Source: Progne subis subis
Taxonomy: Eukaryota; Chordata; Aves; Passeriformes; Hirundinidae
Reading direction: 5' to 3'
DNA: 64,000 nucleotides
Assembly (NCBI GenBank): GCA_022316685.1
Contig: JAKJHU010000030.1
Coordinates: forward strand, 18,064,893-18,128,892
The translations under genes and the position numbers were made by a program. The notes beneath the pieces were generated by a model that worked only from the letters and a program-made list of their open reading frames with translations, did not search any database and was not told the DNA's origin. Within the stretch, counting starts at the first letter, position 1. Every line of letters begins with the position of its first letter. Shown here in pieces: positions 25,874 through 36,257 of this stretch.

Positions 25874-26804
25874 CATCATGAGCCCTTTATGTGGAATCCC
25901 TTCTTACATGCTTCATGGGCCCATTAGGTGATAAATAGCTCACCCTTTTGCTCCCAGTCTACATCCACCTGAGCTATTCCAATTTTGGCAGGCCTTATTC
26001 AATGTTTTGATGTTGCACAGTGGCATGACTTTTGGGCATATGAGCATCTACATGATATATCTTCAGAGTCACGTTTTCTACCCATGCAGCAATGTCCTGC
26101 CATAATGCAGCAGCCCAGATGGGTTTATCCCTGCATTGCCAATTGTTCTTCTTCCATTGCTGCAGCCACCCCCATGAGCATTAGCTACCATCCCAGAGTC
26201 AAGCCATTTTTCTCATTCAGGGCTAGTTGGATGGCTTTCACCTCTGCAAATTGGCTTGACTCAGCTTCCCCTTTCAGCACCTTCCACAACTAATTGCATT
26301 TTGTGGGTCTCCACATAGCATCTTTCCATCTCATATGCTATCACATGGCAGGATCCATCTATAAACAAAGCATTGTCTCTTTCATTTTCTGGTAACTTGT
26401 TATGTGGTGGTGCTTCTTGGGCAAGAGTCACCTTCTCAGGCAATGCTTCAAAATCTCTAGCTTCTGGCCAGTCCACAACCTCTTCTAGGATTCCTGGGAA
26501 ACTGGGTTCACTGTGTAATTTGGGTTCACTGTGTAATCAATGCTACCCACCTTCTCCATGTAGTGCTGCTTGTGTGACATGCAGAGATGTTTCCTTCGAA
26601 CCCCCACCATAGCACAGGCAATTGTGGTGCCAAGAGGAGACTCTTCTGTCCCAACAACTTCAGAGGCCACTTGAACCCCCTCACAGGCTGCAGATATATC
26701 TTTCTTACTGGAGTACAGTATGCTTCTTATCCTTGATAACTCCAGCTCCTCGGAGTGCCCACACCTCAGGTTTCCCCTGAGGTCCTTTGTGTCTTAGGTT
26801 ACAA
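25874..26804 (-). pseudogene. ERVL pol remnant: RNase H and N-terminal integrase
   Basis: Minus-strand continuation of the ERVL pol. The RNase H start motif F-I-D-G-S-C-H-V is readable at about 26,342-26,365, followed toward lower coordinates by the rest of RNase H and the start of integrase. Several stops break it, and an 18-bp tandem duplication (tgggttcactgtgtaat twice, 26,503-26,538) has arisen in the copy. Its right end is cut by inserted LTR sequence. Confidence 0.82.
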
Positions 26805-27200
26805 TGTATGATGTAACCAAAAGTATGTATTCTATTACCATCTATTAATACCAGGTAGGGCAATGTTCTTTATCTCTTCCATGACCCGTGCCTCATAACT
26901 CCCTCCGGAGTTAACCGGCCATCAAGTGTCACTGCGTGACTCATTAAATTACATCATCCCATTGTGAGATGCTCCACCCAGGGGGCAGAACCAAGCATTC
27001 CTAACTGGACATAATCTGAGGATTGGAAGACCACAAGCAGCCTTATCCACTGGATTCCCAGAAGAAGATGAGACCCTTCTTCACTCCCACTAGACCTTCA
27101 GAGGAAGACTACACCCTTCTACAGAACCACTGCTTCAACAGAACCATGTCTATCACTCCATGAGGATTTCAACCACCATTCAATAAAATTTTGCACATGG
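26805..27200 (+). mobile_element. LTR-like insertion in ERVL pol
   Basis: A block beginning tgtatgatgtaacc and carrying an AATAAA signal at 27,182-27,187 interrupts the ERVL pol text. Its composition (tcactgcgtgactcattaaattac, gatgctccacccaggggg) is that of an avian ERV LTR. The 3' boundary is uncertain (about 27,200-27,235) because another LTR follows directly, and no target duplication could be matched. Confidence 0.6.
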
Positions 27201-27239
27201 CCAGAATGGAATAAACTAGGTGAAGATTTATCAAGTCTC

Positions 27240-27673
27240 TGAGGGTGTCCTGCACTTCTCAGAATGGCTTAATAATAGTGAGACGACTTCTCTAGACCTG
27301 CTTTGTAAAACAAAAGGTTTTAATAATGACAAAAATAATAAATATCATCAAACAAAGAAACATAAATCGAACACAGTATAGAGAACTCTGACACTATTTA
27401 AGGCAGTCCTAAACAAGAAATTGAGCATCTCTGTGCAGTCCCTTTAGTACTCAATGGTCCAGGTGGGCCACCTGGCACCCTGCCCAATGAAATTGGCAAC
27501 AGGCTTTGAGGTACACTTCCAAAGCCCAATCAGCCTCCTGGGCTGGCACTGAGCCAATCACAATGAGAGCCTATGGAAAATTCTAGTTTAACTTCCTTAC
27601 ATGTTCCAAGGTAAGCTGAAACGCTTTCCCTTTTATAGAATCTCCTGTTTGGGTGTGGAAATGCATTCCTACA
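27240..27673 (-). mobile_element. Solo LTR, minus strand
   Basis: A 434-bp block with TG...CA ends (plus strand TGAGGG...CCTACA) is flanked by gtctc (27,235-27,239) and gtctg (27,674-27,678), a 5-bp target duplication with one mismatch. On the minus strand it has a TATA box (tctataaaagg, near 27,640) about 40 bp in from its 5' end and AT-rich sequence with attattaaaacc toward the 3' end, fixing its orientation. It lies within the interrupted ERVL pol. Confidence 0.72.
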
Positions 27674-27678
27674 GTCTG

Positions 27679-28177
27679 CTACTAACACCCTGACCAACAG
27701 GGTTGTCAGGTTGTATTCCTACTCTGTCAGTGTTTTCGTACTATTGCATTTATTTGAATTTTCCTATTAAATTGTAGTTCTGACTTAGGATCTCCCACTG
27801 GTTTGCTTTCAAACTCATACACTTGGCCAGAGGCTCCAGGTGACACCCTGCTTCCCTGCTGCAGTGTAGAGGATATTTTGCATGGCTGATCTTGTCTATA
27901 CAGGCGCAAGAGCTGTTTACTGTTTGATCTGCTCAAAAGCCTCTTGTTGCTCAAGGCTTCACTTGAAATATTTCTTCTTCTGGGTCACTCGATAAAGGGG
28001 CCCACAAGCTGACTATAACCTGGAATGTGCATTCTCCAGAACCCCACGAGGGCTAGGAAATCTTGTGTTTCATTCCTGTTAGCCGGTGGGGACATAGCAG
28101 CTATTTCGTTAACCACCTCCATAGGCACATGATTGCATCTATCCTGCCATTTTATTCCCCAGAAATTGATCTCCCAT
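27679..28177 (-). pseudogene. ERVL pol remnant: RT thumb/connection region
   Basis: Minus-strand ERVL pol downstream of the catalytic RT core. Near 28,040-28,170 the text corresponds to the RT segment containing F-W-G-I-K-W-Q and then F-W-R-M-H-I-P-G-Y-S, which are conserved in this class. A 75-codon frame at 27,727-27,954 is part of it. Stops are present. The join to the catalytic core is broken by the LTR at 28,178-28,875. Confidence 0.8.
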
Positions 28178-28875
28178 TGCTATGAAGGGAGTGAGAGCTT
28201 AGACAAGTCCTGCCTTTGACTCAGATTTCTGGCAATAGCTCTGTTTGATGAGGCCTGCACCCCTCAGATTGCTCTTGCTTGCAAGTTTTTAAGAATGGCT
28301 GATTAGATCCATTATAAAATGAATTATTTATTGAATAGATGCTAGATTAACAGATATAAGATTTTAAACAGAATACTTACTACACAAGATAAACTAAAAA
28401 TAACTACGAGTAGATAAAAAATGCAGTGCAGGATAAAAAGGTACCTATATTAGAGATAGCAAAGAAATAGTACAGATTAGGAGTAAACATAGCTTACCAC
28501 TGAACTGATGATGGAGCACACATAGAATCCTTTCACCAGTTCCCAGGGAAGTAACCATAAAGTTTGCATCCAAACTTCAGGGAAAAGCCCTACATGTTTC
28601 CAGGGCATGTGTAGGACACTTTTGATTTTGTGAGAGTTTTGTGTAGCTTTTATAGTTTGTAAAGGGAAGTGCCTGTCAGTCAGAAATTCCAGCTTATCTT
28701 GTCAGCTGAGAATTCCACCTCTGGCACCAGAGATTACTCCCTACTGGACAAATGTCCAGCCTTGGCTATCTCACCAATTCATGTGAGGGGGAGAATGCCC
28801 AGAGCTGTCAGTACAACACCACCAGCTGATAGAACAGATAAGGTGTTCTGTGGTAGGGGGGAGAGCCCTGCCACA
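28178..28875 (-). mobile_element. Solo LTR inside ERVL reverse transcriptase
   Basis: This block of about 698 bp splits the ERVL RT text exactly between the codons for K-G-P-A-Q and F-W-G-I-K-W. On the minus strand it begins TGTGGCAGGG, has a TATA box (ctataaaagc, about 28,647) and a polyadenylation signal (caataaat, about 28,335). Likely 5-bp target duplications, cccat (28,173-28,177) and cctgt (28,876-28,880), differ at two positions, so the insertion is fairly old. Confidence 0.75.
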
Positions 28876-29400
28876 CCTGTGCAGGTCCCTTTACCTTACT
28901 TTGTTTTATGACAAGAGCAGCTTTCAGATGAATTTGGATTATTTTCTTTTTTTTCTCAAAAATTTCTTCTACTGTATTACCCCACACAATGATATCATCG
29001 ATGTATTGCAGGCATTCCGGAGATCCATCCTTCTCCTGTACAGTCTGGATCAGTCCATGGCAGATGGCTGGGCTGTGTTTCCCATGAGGCAGTCGATTCC
29101 AGGTATATTGGACACTCCTACAAGTGAAATCAAAGTGTGGTGCGCACTCTGCTGCCAGAGGGACAGAGAAAAATGCATTAGTGATATCAATTGTGGCACA
29201 ATTTGACTGTCTTTGGCTCCAACTCATACTGGAATTCCAACACGTCCATCATGGTGGCACTCAGAGGCTGTGTGACTTCATTTAGGCCATGATAGTCCAC
29301 TGTCAGCCTCTATTCCCCATTAGACTTTTGCACTGGTTATGTGGGGCTGGTAGAAACATCTTCTATCATCAACTACATTTGGATTGTAATAAAATATTGT
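28876..29400 (-). pseudogene. ERVL pol remnant: RT catalytic core
   Basis: Reverse transcriptase core on the minus strand. The catalytic box Y-I-D-D lies at 28,994-29,005 within a 140-codon frame at 28,808-29,227, and upstream text includes the T-I-D-I-T-N-A-F-F-S segment of the first catalytic aspartate. It is broken upstream by stops (29,230-29,350) and no gag or 5' LTR is seen, so the element is 5'-truncated. ERVL elements have no env. The boundary at about 29,400 is approximate. Confidence 0.88.
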
Positions 29401-29550
29401 AGTTGCCACTCATTTATAGAATCAACCATAGAAATGCAAGGTTGGAAAATTATGCCGACAAACACATATTAACAAAATGATTATTTGGTATCTTATATAG
29501 TTGAAACATTTCAATTTCATTTCATGAACTGCCTATGAGTGGCTTTCTTT

Positions 29551-30250
29551 TGTGGTGGTGCAGAACTGTTTTATTAGGTTTTTGTAAGAAGTTTATGTTA
29601 TGGTTCATTTCACTGTATCCCAAATTTTGTATCCCTTTTGTGTCGTCTGTATAATAAGGTGTTTTGTGTCAATCATCCCACCCCCTCACATGGCATGTAA
29701 CATCCCCTCTGCCCCTCCTCACTCTGGGGCAGCCTGTCTATCACTCCAGGGGTCCCTCCCAGATTGCGAAACCTCAGGGAGAGGGCTTCGGGTGGATAGG
29801 TAGCCTGGGGGGAATTCTTTTCCTCTGGAGGTGGTTGGTCAGAGGCTTGGGGGTGGGCACACCTTGTTACCCCCTGGATCCCCTGATTTGTTGTCTTGTT
29901 GTATCCTCCCTGGAACCCCTCCCCCGCTTATAAGGGAGAGGGAGATTCAAAGCTCTCTCTCTCAGCTGCTCTTCGCTCAGCTACCTCGCTCTCAGCTGCT
30001 CAGCTCTCAGCCTCTGAGCTCTCGCCTCTGAGCTCGGAGCTCTCTGCTTCTCAACTCTGGAGCTAATAAACATCTTTTAACCTGCTAAGCTGAGAGCCAG
30101 CCTTTTCTCTTCTGCTGCTGTTGACTGTCTCGACATTACGGGCCAGCTGCTAAGCCGAGAAGCCGAAAGGAACTGGATACATCTGTATCTGTGTTGACCG
30201 AGCTAGCCAGAGGTCCTCTCCCGCCCGGAGTGGGGAAAAAACCAGATACA
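29551..30250 (+). mobile_element. Second solo LTR of the 25.25-kb family
   Basis: A 700-bp LTR starts TGTGGTGG and ends CAGATACA, with a perfect 6-bp target duplication ttcttt at 29,545-29,550 and 30,251-30,256. It is clearly the same family as the copy at 25,254-25,867 (shared TATA ttataagg and taataaacatctttt). It is about 86 bp longer because of an extra segment after 29,690 and extra tandem ctcagctgctc-type units around 29,965-30,005. Distinct target duplications show that the two are separate insertions and not the ends of one provirus. Confidence 0.95.
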
Positions 30251-30256
30251 TTCTTT

Positions 30257-30878
30257 AGTGGTGGCTTATCAAGCAATGGAATCATTGTTATGAAAACTCC
30301 CTGTACTTTCACTATTGAAAGCTGAAATTAGTATTATAATGGATTATAACTTTTCAGCAACTTGATTATTAATGTTCACTAATCCAGTCTTTACTCATTT
30401 CTGTTACTGAGTATGTTTTCTTATATCTTTTTCTATGCCTGCAACATTTTAAACTTAACAGTATCCTTCTTACACAGGTATAAAAGCATTATCAACTTTC
30501 TATCATTCCCACATTATATTGTTGCTGGGATACATTATTTTCTTTGGGTTTTTTTATATTTCTTTATTTTTTTCTTTACTTCTTGAAGAGGTCATTCTCT
30601 TAGACCACCTAAGGCTAACTAATAATTTCTGCTACCCTTTGAACATCCATGAGCATTTCAAACTGAAGTACTTTTTGCTGCTTGCTGCAAATTCTGAACA
30701 TTTGATTGCAGTCTTAGCTGACTTAGTAATCCAGTCAGAAAACATAGAACTGCTGCTGCCAAATTACTCGGGCAATTCACATTTTATTGGCTGCTGAACA
30801 AGATGTTTCTGTCTCACACTTTAGATACTACTTAAGTGAAAGCTCTAAAAGCTCTGCTAATATAATAATCAGAGATTC
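30257..30878. other. Gene-free AT-rich DNA
   Basis: No gene recognised. A 92-codon leucine-rich frame at 30,519-30,797 has no start context, domain or partner. Confidence 0.55.
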
Positions 30879-31300
30879 CCAGAATGAGTAAGACTGGAAG
30901 GAACCACAGTGGGTCATCCGGTCCAACTTCCCTGCTTAGGCAGGGTCATCCCAGAGCACATGGCACAGGATTGTACTCAGATGTTTCTTGAATCTCTCCA
31001 GTAAGGGAGACTCCAAAAACTCTCCAGACAATCTGTTCCAGTGCTCAGTCACCCACACAGTAAAGTTCTTCCTCATTTTCAGGTGGGACTTCCTGGGCAC
31101 CAGTTTCTGCCCATTTCCTCTTGTCCTACTGCTGGGCACCACAGAGCAGAGCCTGGTCTATCCTCTGAGAAAGCCCTACAGACACTCATAGACACTGATG
31201 AGGTCCCCTCTCAGTCATCTCTTCTTAAGGCTGGACAGGCCCAGCTCCCTCCAATTACTTCTGTTGCCATCCACTGGACCTGCTCCAAAATGATGATCAT
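30879..31300 (-). mobile_element. CR1 LINE 3' fragment
   Basis: The plus strand shows the inverted CR1 3' end: ggaaggaaccacagtgggtcatc near 30,895, then ctccagacaatctgttccagtgc and catttcctcttgtcctactgc. It is 5'-truncated near 31,300 (cactggacctgctcc) and moderately diverged, with an atypical tail. Confidence 0.9.
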
Positions 31301-33094
31301 CACTTTTTAAAGAGCTGTCAAAGCGGGTCACTCGGGCCATGGAGTTTTGTGCATATGTGGAGCAGCATGTGTACAAACTGCTGCTCCAGGAGATTTAGGA
31401 GATATTCAAGCAAAATTGGCCAGTCCACTTAGATGGGCTTGGGATGAAAACATGTAAAACCAGATAGTTTGGCTGCAAATTAGCCATGCAGCAGTGTTTT
31501 ATGTATGCAATTCAACTTTTTCTTAATCTTACTGGGTGGTTTGATTGTCAGCCTAGATGTGGTCAAAGGATCAGGTTCATCTTTCATTGTCAGTAAATGA
31601 AAAATTGGTGTTGGACAAAAAGGTGTCTGGATACTCTTTTGATGTCCTCACTAAAATGAAAAATTCTTGTAATTCCCAACTAAACTTGCTACCCATTACG
31701 TAATACATAAGGAAGCTCTAAGAGACCAACACATACATATTCATAGACTACAGCTGCATTGAAAATGAATTAGGAAAGCAGTTGTTTTAAACAACAGCAC
31801 TACAATTATGCTAAGGGCTTTTTTGACTTTTATTGAATATTAGATACCACATGGTTTATGTAATAATGTAATAAAAGAGGCCTGCTTTAAAACATATCAG
31901 CTGTCTTCAAACAAACCTCAATCACAACACTGTATGTATTCCGTTATCTCAGCTTTGTAAGCCTACTCCATATACAGGGATGTGTTTAAAACACTAAAAA
32001 TGGGGGGAAACATTTTGAAATCCCTCAGAGAATAAAGAACATTCATCACAGAAACAGGAACTATAATGTCAGGCAAAGAAAACTTGTTTTAAACTGTTTT
32101 AGAGAAATCAGGATGTTGCTCTCAGTGTTACATTTCATATCTGTGAGTAGTGGCTCCAACCTAGCTTGCTGCTTGTTTTGTTTAGACAACTGGTAAGATC
32201 CAGCAATTGCACTTCTTGCCAGCATTCTGCTGAAACCATATGGCATGACAAGAACATTGGAGCCTGCATGCCCTCATGCACAGATAAAAGAATAATGAGA
32301 GAAGTAGCTGGAATGAAACACTTGAGTAAAGAGAGCAGACTGCCTGTAGCTAATGGTTAGAAGGATGATCTTTGAACTAAAACTGTGTCTGACATGAGTT
32401 AAGACTATAATAATTTGAATTTTTGGCTGATGAAAAAAAAAAAAAAAAACCAAAACCCCCTTTCTTTGGTTTCAGAAAATTAGGAGGATTATTATCACCA
32501 GCTGTACTTACAGGACAAAGGGCAAATGTAGATCTATGTAGTTCTGACTGCTGGCAGAAACCTTAATAAAATGGCTGCTAATGCCAACACATTTTGCTTT
32601 GCAGACAGTGACTCAATATATATATCTATGGAAAGCTGACTGTTCACTGTCTTATCACTTTCATTATGTTTGGCCTCAAGAGTTCAAAGCCATAAGCTGT
32701 ATTTTAGAAATTGTATAAATGAATAAGAAGGACTACAGTTTACTCCTTTAACTTATTCAGTTGCACCCACAGGTGAGAGTCTGTCCAATTTTCATGAATT
32801 AATATGTTTTGGAAACTGCTGAAAACTGTGAGACATGTAGACATCTCACTTCCTCAGTTTCACATTTTTAGGGATTATTTTCAAGGAACACAAATGAAAC
32901 ACTGATCCTGTTTCTACTGGAGCTGAAAGGAAAGCTTCAAGTAGTTTCAAAAGCATAAGAAAATGAAATACTAGTTTTTAACAGATGCAACATAAGCAGA
33001 ACTGAAGTCAGTGAAAGATATAAACTCAAATGGATTGACTTGTCCTTCTTTAGAAGGAACTACTACAACAGGAAATGGACTTTTAGGCCTATAG
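31301..33094. other. Gene-free AT-rich DNA
   Basis: Nothing recognised apart from an A18 run near 32,434-32,451. Confidence 0.55.
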
Positions 33095-33431
33095 GCTGGA
33101 TTAATGGGCCAAAACCAGTTGGATGAGGTTCAACAAGGCAAAGTGCCAGGTCCTGCACTTTGGTCACAACAGCTCCATGCAGTACTGCAGGCTTGGGGAA
33201 GAGTGGCTGGAAAGATGCTGGTGGAAAAGGCGCTGGGGGTGCTGGTCAACAGTGGCTGAACATGAGCCAGTGTTTGCTCAGGTGGCCAAGAATGTCAATG
33301 GTATCTGGCTTGCATCAGCAATAGTGTGAAAGCACTGACTGTCTCCCTGTACTCAGCACTGCTGAGGCCACACCTCAACTCCTGTGTTCAGTTTCGGGCT
33401 CCTCATGACAAAAATGACACTGAGGTGCTGC
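33095..33431 (+). mobile_element. CR1 LINE, segment 1 of 3
   Basis: 3' part of CR1 ORF2 with the recognisable text aggttcaacaaggcaaagtgcc, gtcctgcactttggtcacaac and ggtcaacagtggctgaacatgagcc, ending at gacactgaggtgctg. The element resumes at 34,892 and again at 43,518, which shows that two LTR insertions split one CR1 copy. The last four bases (ctgc, 33,428-33,431) are the target duplication of the first insertion. Confidence 0.93.
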
Positions 33432-34242
33432 TGAGACGTTAATTTTGAGGAACTAAGGATTTTTAGGAAAGTTAAGATAATAAATTGCTGAATTAGCTGA
33501 AGTAGATAGGTAATCTTTGTTCGCAGTTAACAGAAGCCGGATCTTAGATAAGCTACCCCGGATCTTGTAACTCATTTCTTGTCAGGTTTATGTTTATGTA
33601 GTTGTGCTTGTAATGAAAAACAAAATGTGGTAAATAGGACATAAGATAGCTGCAGATTTCCTGCTCAAAGGACCCATTGAACACAGGAAACTGTAAGTTT
33701 TACCAAGGATCCATTTGTCATGAATGCATTGAAAAGGTAGAAAGGTCAGGATGAGGAAGACTCATCTTACTTCCTCATTTTGGGTGACCCCTCCCCAGAA
33801 TAGACCCCCGACTCATTTTAAGAAACAAAGTACGCATGCTTAATAGCTGTCCTGGTTTGGAGACAAATTTGGGGGAAAACCCCTGTAAAGGATCCTTCTG
33901 GGAAGCAAACCCAAGTGGCCCCTCCCTCCAACTAGTCTGAAAAAAAACCCCTCTTTGGAGGAAAGTGGAAAAAACTATTTTACTAAACAAATAAAGTGCA
34001 TACAGGTATAAAGAATGAATAATATGAAACAATAAAACCTCTCGTTCTGGAGTGAGATGGCAAATTGAGAAAGTCCTTGCCGTGGGTGTAGCTCAGCTCT
34101 CTCTCAGTCTCTCATCAGTCCCAGTCCCTCCGGCGCTGTTGGAAAATGCCGAGGTCCAGGCCCCGGTGGGCCCCAGGTGCAGCCCCCAGTGCTCCCCTGG
34201 GTTTTCTGTCCAGAGCAGGTTTAAACAGTCCCAAGAAAAAGG

Positions 34243-34273
<31 letters not shown>

Positions 34274-34891
34274 CAAATAAAAAAAAACCCAAACAAAACA
34301 AACAAAAAAAACCCCCACCAGTCCAGGGAACTTCTCTGCCCTAGCTAGCTGAAACTAACTAAAAGCCAAAAAAAAAAAAAAAAAAAGAAAAAAAAGAAAA
34401 AAAAAAAAAAAAAAAAAAGAAAAATCTCTGTCCTGCAGTCTCTCTAAGCCTCCACCGAACACCCCGTCCGCAGAAGAATGTGGAGGAGTCAGGCAGTTTT
34501 CTGAAAACAAACTTCGCGCTTCTCTTTGCTCTTAGAACTAGTCTTAAAGGCACAGGACTCAATATACAGCACAAACAGAACAGAGGATTGGGGATACAAA
34601 CATCATAAAGTTACCCTAGGACAATAGCCTTTTTGCCAATTAGCATACGAAGCGAGGAATGGGAGGTGACAGGGGTATGAATATGCATTTGTATTTTGGG
34701 TATTCAACACTTTTGTAAATAAAAGGCTTTGTAATTACCTGTGAATTTCGCAGTGCGAATTAGGGAAATATCCTGCGTGCTGCCCAGCCGTAATAAACAT
34801 ACACTTTCTAACTTGAAACTGTTAGAGAGTTTTTGTCCGTCACAGTTGGGTATCGATACTAGATCATTACCCATATTTCTTTAATAAGTCA
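33432..34891 (+). mobile_element. LTR A in CR1 (carries nested LTR B)
   Basis: An LTR-like block begins TGAGACG at 33,432 and ends with CA at 34,891, with a 4-bp duplication ctgc at 33,428-33,431 and 34,892-34,895. Removing the nested 776-bp LTR B and its 5-bp duplication leaves about 680 bp. Polyadenylation signals (aaataaaagg near 34,718; taataaac near 34,791) lie in the right part, supporting plus orientation. The 4-bp duplication suits a gammaretrovirus-like (ERV1) integrase. The stretch after 34,845 could be LTR or leftover internal sequence. Confidence 0.7.
33848..34623 (-). mobile_element. Solo LTR B nested in LTR A
   Basis: A 776-bp LTR with plus-strand ends TGTCCTGG and CTAGGACA is flanked by a perfect 5-bp duplication atagc (33,843-33,847 and 34,624-34,628). 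On the minus strand a TATA-like gctgtatattg occurs near 34,566 and an AT-rich 3' part near 33,990. Internally it has an expanded (AAAAC)n run (about 34,238-34,275) and an A-rich tract (34,369-34,424), seen as long T-rich runs on its own coding strand. It resembles an abundant songbird ERVL-class LTR from memory, and a 5-bp duplication fits that class. Confidence 0.88.
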
Positions 34892-35207
34892 CTGCAGTAT
34901 GTTCAGAAAAAGACAACAGTGCAAGGGAAGGGGCTGGCTGGAGCACAAGTCTGATAAGGAGCAGCTGAGGGAGCTCGGAGTTTTAGCCTGGAGAAAGGGA
35001 GGCTCAGGGCGACCTTGTTCTCGACAACTGTCTTTAAGTAGGTTGTATCCAGGTGGGGTCAGTCACTTTTTCCAGGCAAAAAGCAACTGGACAAGAGGAA
35101 ATGGCCTCAGGTTGCACCAGGGGAGGTTCAGGTTGGACATCAGGAAAATTTCTTCACTGAAAGTGTGGTTAAGCACTGGAGAAGAGTGCCCAGGGAGGTG
35201 ATGGTGT
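34892..35207 (+). mobile_element. CR1 LINE, segment 2 of 3
   Basis: CR1 text continues from segment 1: gttcagaaaaagacaac, ggagcacaagtctgataagg, the ggaaatggcctcaggttgcacc block and catcaggaaaatttcttcactg, ending at cccagggaggtgatggtgt. The last four bases (gtgt, 35,204-35,207) are duplicated at 43,518-43,521. The 100-codon frame at 34,899-35,201 is a CR1 remnant. Confidence 0.93.
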
Positions 35208-35618
35208 TGTTAGGAAAATTAATCCACAAACACCAGAGGTTTATGTCCAAAAAGGAGACAGAGGAGTCCTTTTACTTTATTCCAATAAAGGGAGAGGCCA
35301 TGGGGCATTTCCCCTAGGGTCTCTCAGATTTTTGGAGGACACAGTCTCCTTTTTATCCCAATTTCCTGGCCGCATTTCCCTCTCTCTCTCCCCATTGGCT
35401 GAGCTACTTGAGAGGTACAGACTTCCCAAAATGCTTAAGACCTCAGATTCCCCTTTTAATGTATAACCCCCCTAATTTTTAATTCTTATGGGATTTGAGT
35501 TTTCCCCATTGTTACTTTCATCTTTTGATATCCAATTTCATTTATAAACAAACTTATGCTTTGTTTGTAAATGTAAATATCTTCTTTTCCATTTATCAAT
35601 CAGTAGAATCCTTCCCAT

Positions 35619-36231
35619 TGTTATAAATAAATTCTATTCAAGAAATCTATGTTTTAGTTACTTAATTGTTAAGTAATTCCATTAAGATTGTTAATGCTAG
35701 CTTCTATATAAAGAATTTGCCTTATTCCTGTTTTAATACTGATTTATTACCTTATTTGCTTGTTTGTTAATTAAGAATTCACCTTATTACCTGTATCTCT
35801 GCTCCCATTCGCCAGATAGTGTCTGAATATGCAAATAAAAAGAACGCTAGAATTCTGGGAACAACTCAAGAACAAGAGACTCTGAAAAGCAGGGAACCAA
35901 AGTAAAATCCAGGACTGTAGTCGCATTTTAGACCAGTGCAAGAAATACGGGGGTCCGCCGAAGCAGCTTCATTTAGTCGCTGTGACCTGAGAAGGAGTCC
36001 CCCATCGCTGGATGACCCCTGATCAGCGAAGCAAAACGGACTCCCCGGCAAGGGAAAAAGCCCGTGAGGGGGGGTGGGAGTCCCCAGCTTTGCTGTGAAG
36101 CGAAGCTGTGTGTACCTCCTCCTCCACGTTGCCAAGGGAGCAAGCAAGCTCTCCCCCAAGGCCAAGCTTGATAATAAAGAAACATACAAAACCAGCAAGT
36201 CTCTGACTCTCTTTATATTTTTTCCAGAACA
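35619..36231 (+). repeat. 5' LTR of young provirus
   Basis: 613 bp, starting TGTTATAAAT and ending CCAGAACA. It holds a TATA-like caaataaaaag at about 35,831-35,841 and an AATAAA signal at 36,173-36,178, so the U3/R boundary is probably near 35,860 and R ends about 36,200, leaving a short U5. The U3 is AT-rich and R is GC-richer. No difference from the 3' LTR was found. Confidence 0.96.
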
Positions 36232-36237
36232 ATTTTT

Positions 36238-36257
36238 TGGGGGCTCGTCCACGGGAT
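36238..36257 (+). other. Primer-binding site, tRNA-Pro-like
   Basis: The sequence tgggggctcgtcc, an extra a, then cgggat begins six bases after the LTR. The first 13 bases and the final cgggat match the tRNA-Pro 3' end used by many gammaretroviruses, but with one inserted base. The offset from the LTR is longer than the usual zero to three bases. Confidence 0.85.

Noticed and set aside
25254..30250. A provirus with the two similar LTRs as its ends
   Set aside because: Each LTR has its own perfect 6-bp target duplication, and the sequence between is a minus-strand ERVL, not an internal region of that family.
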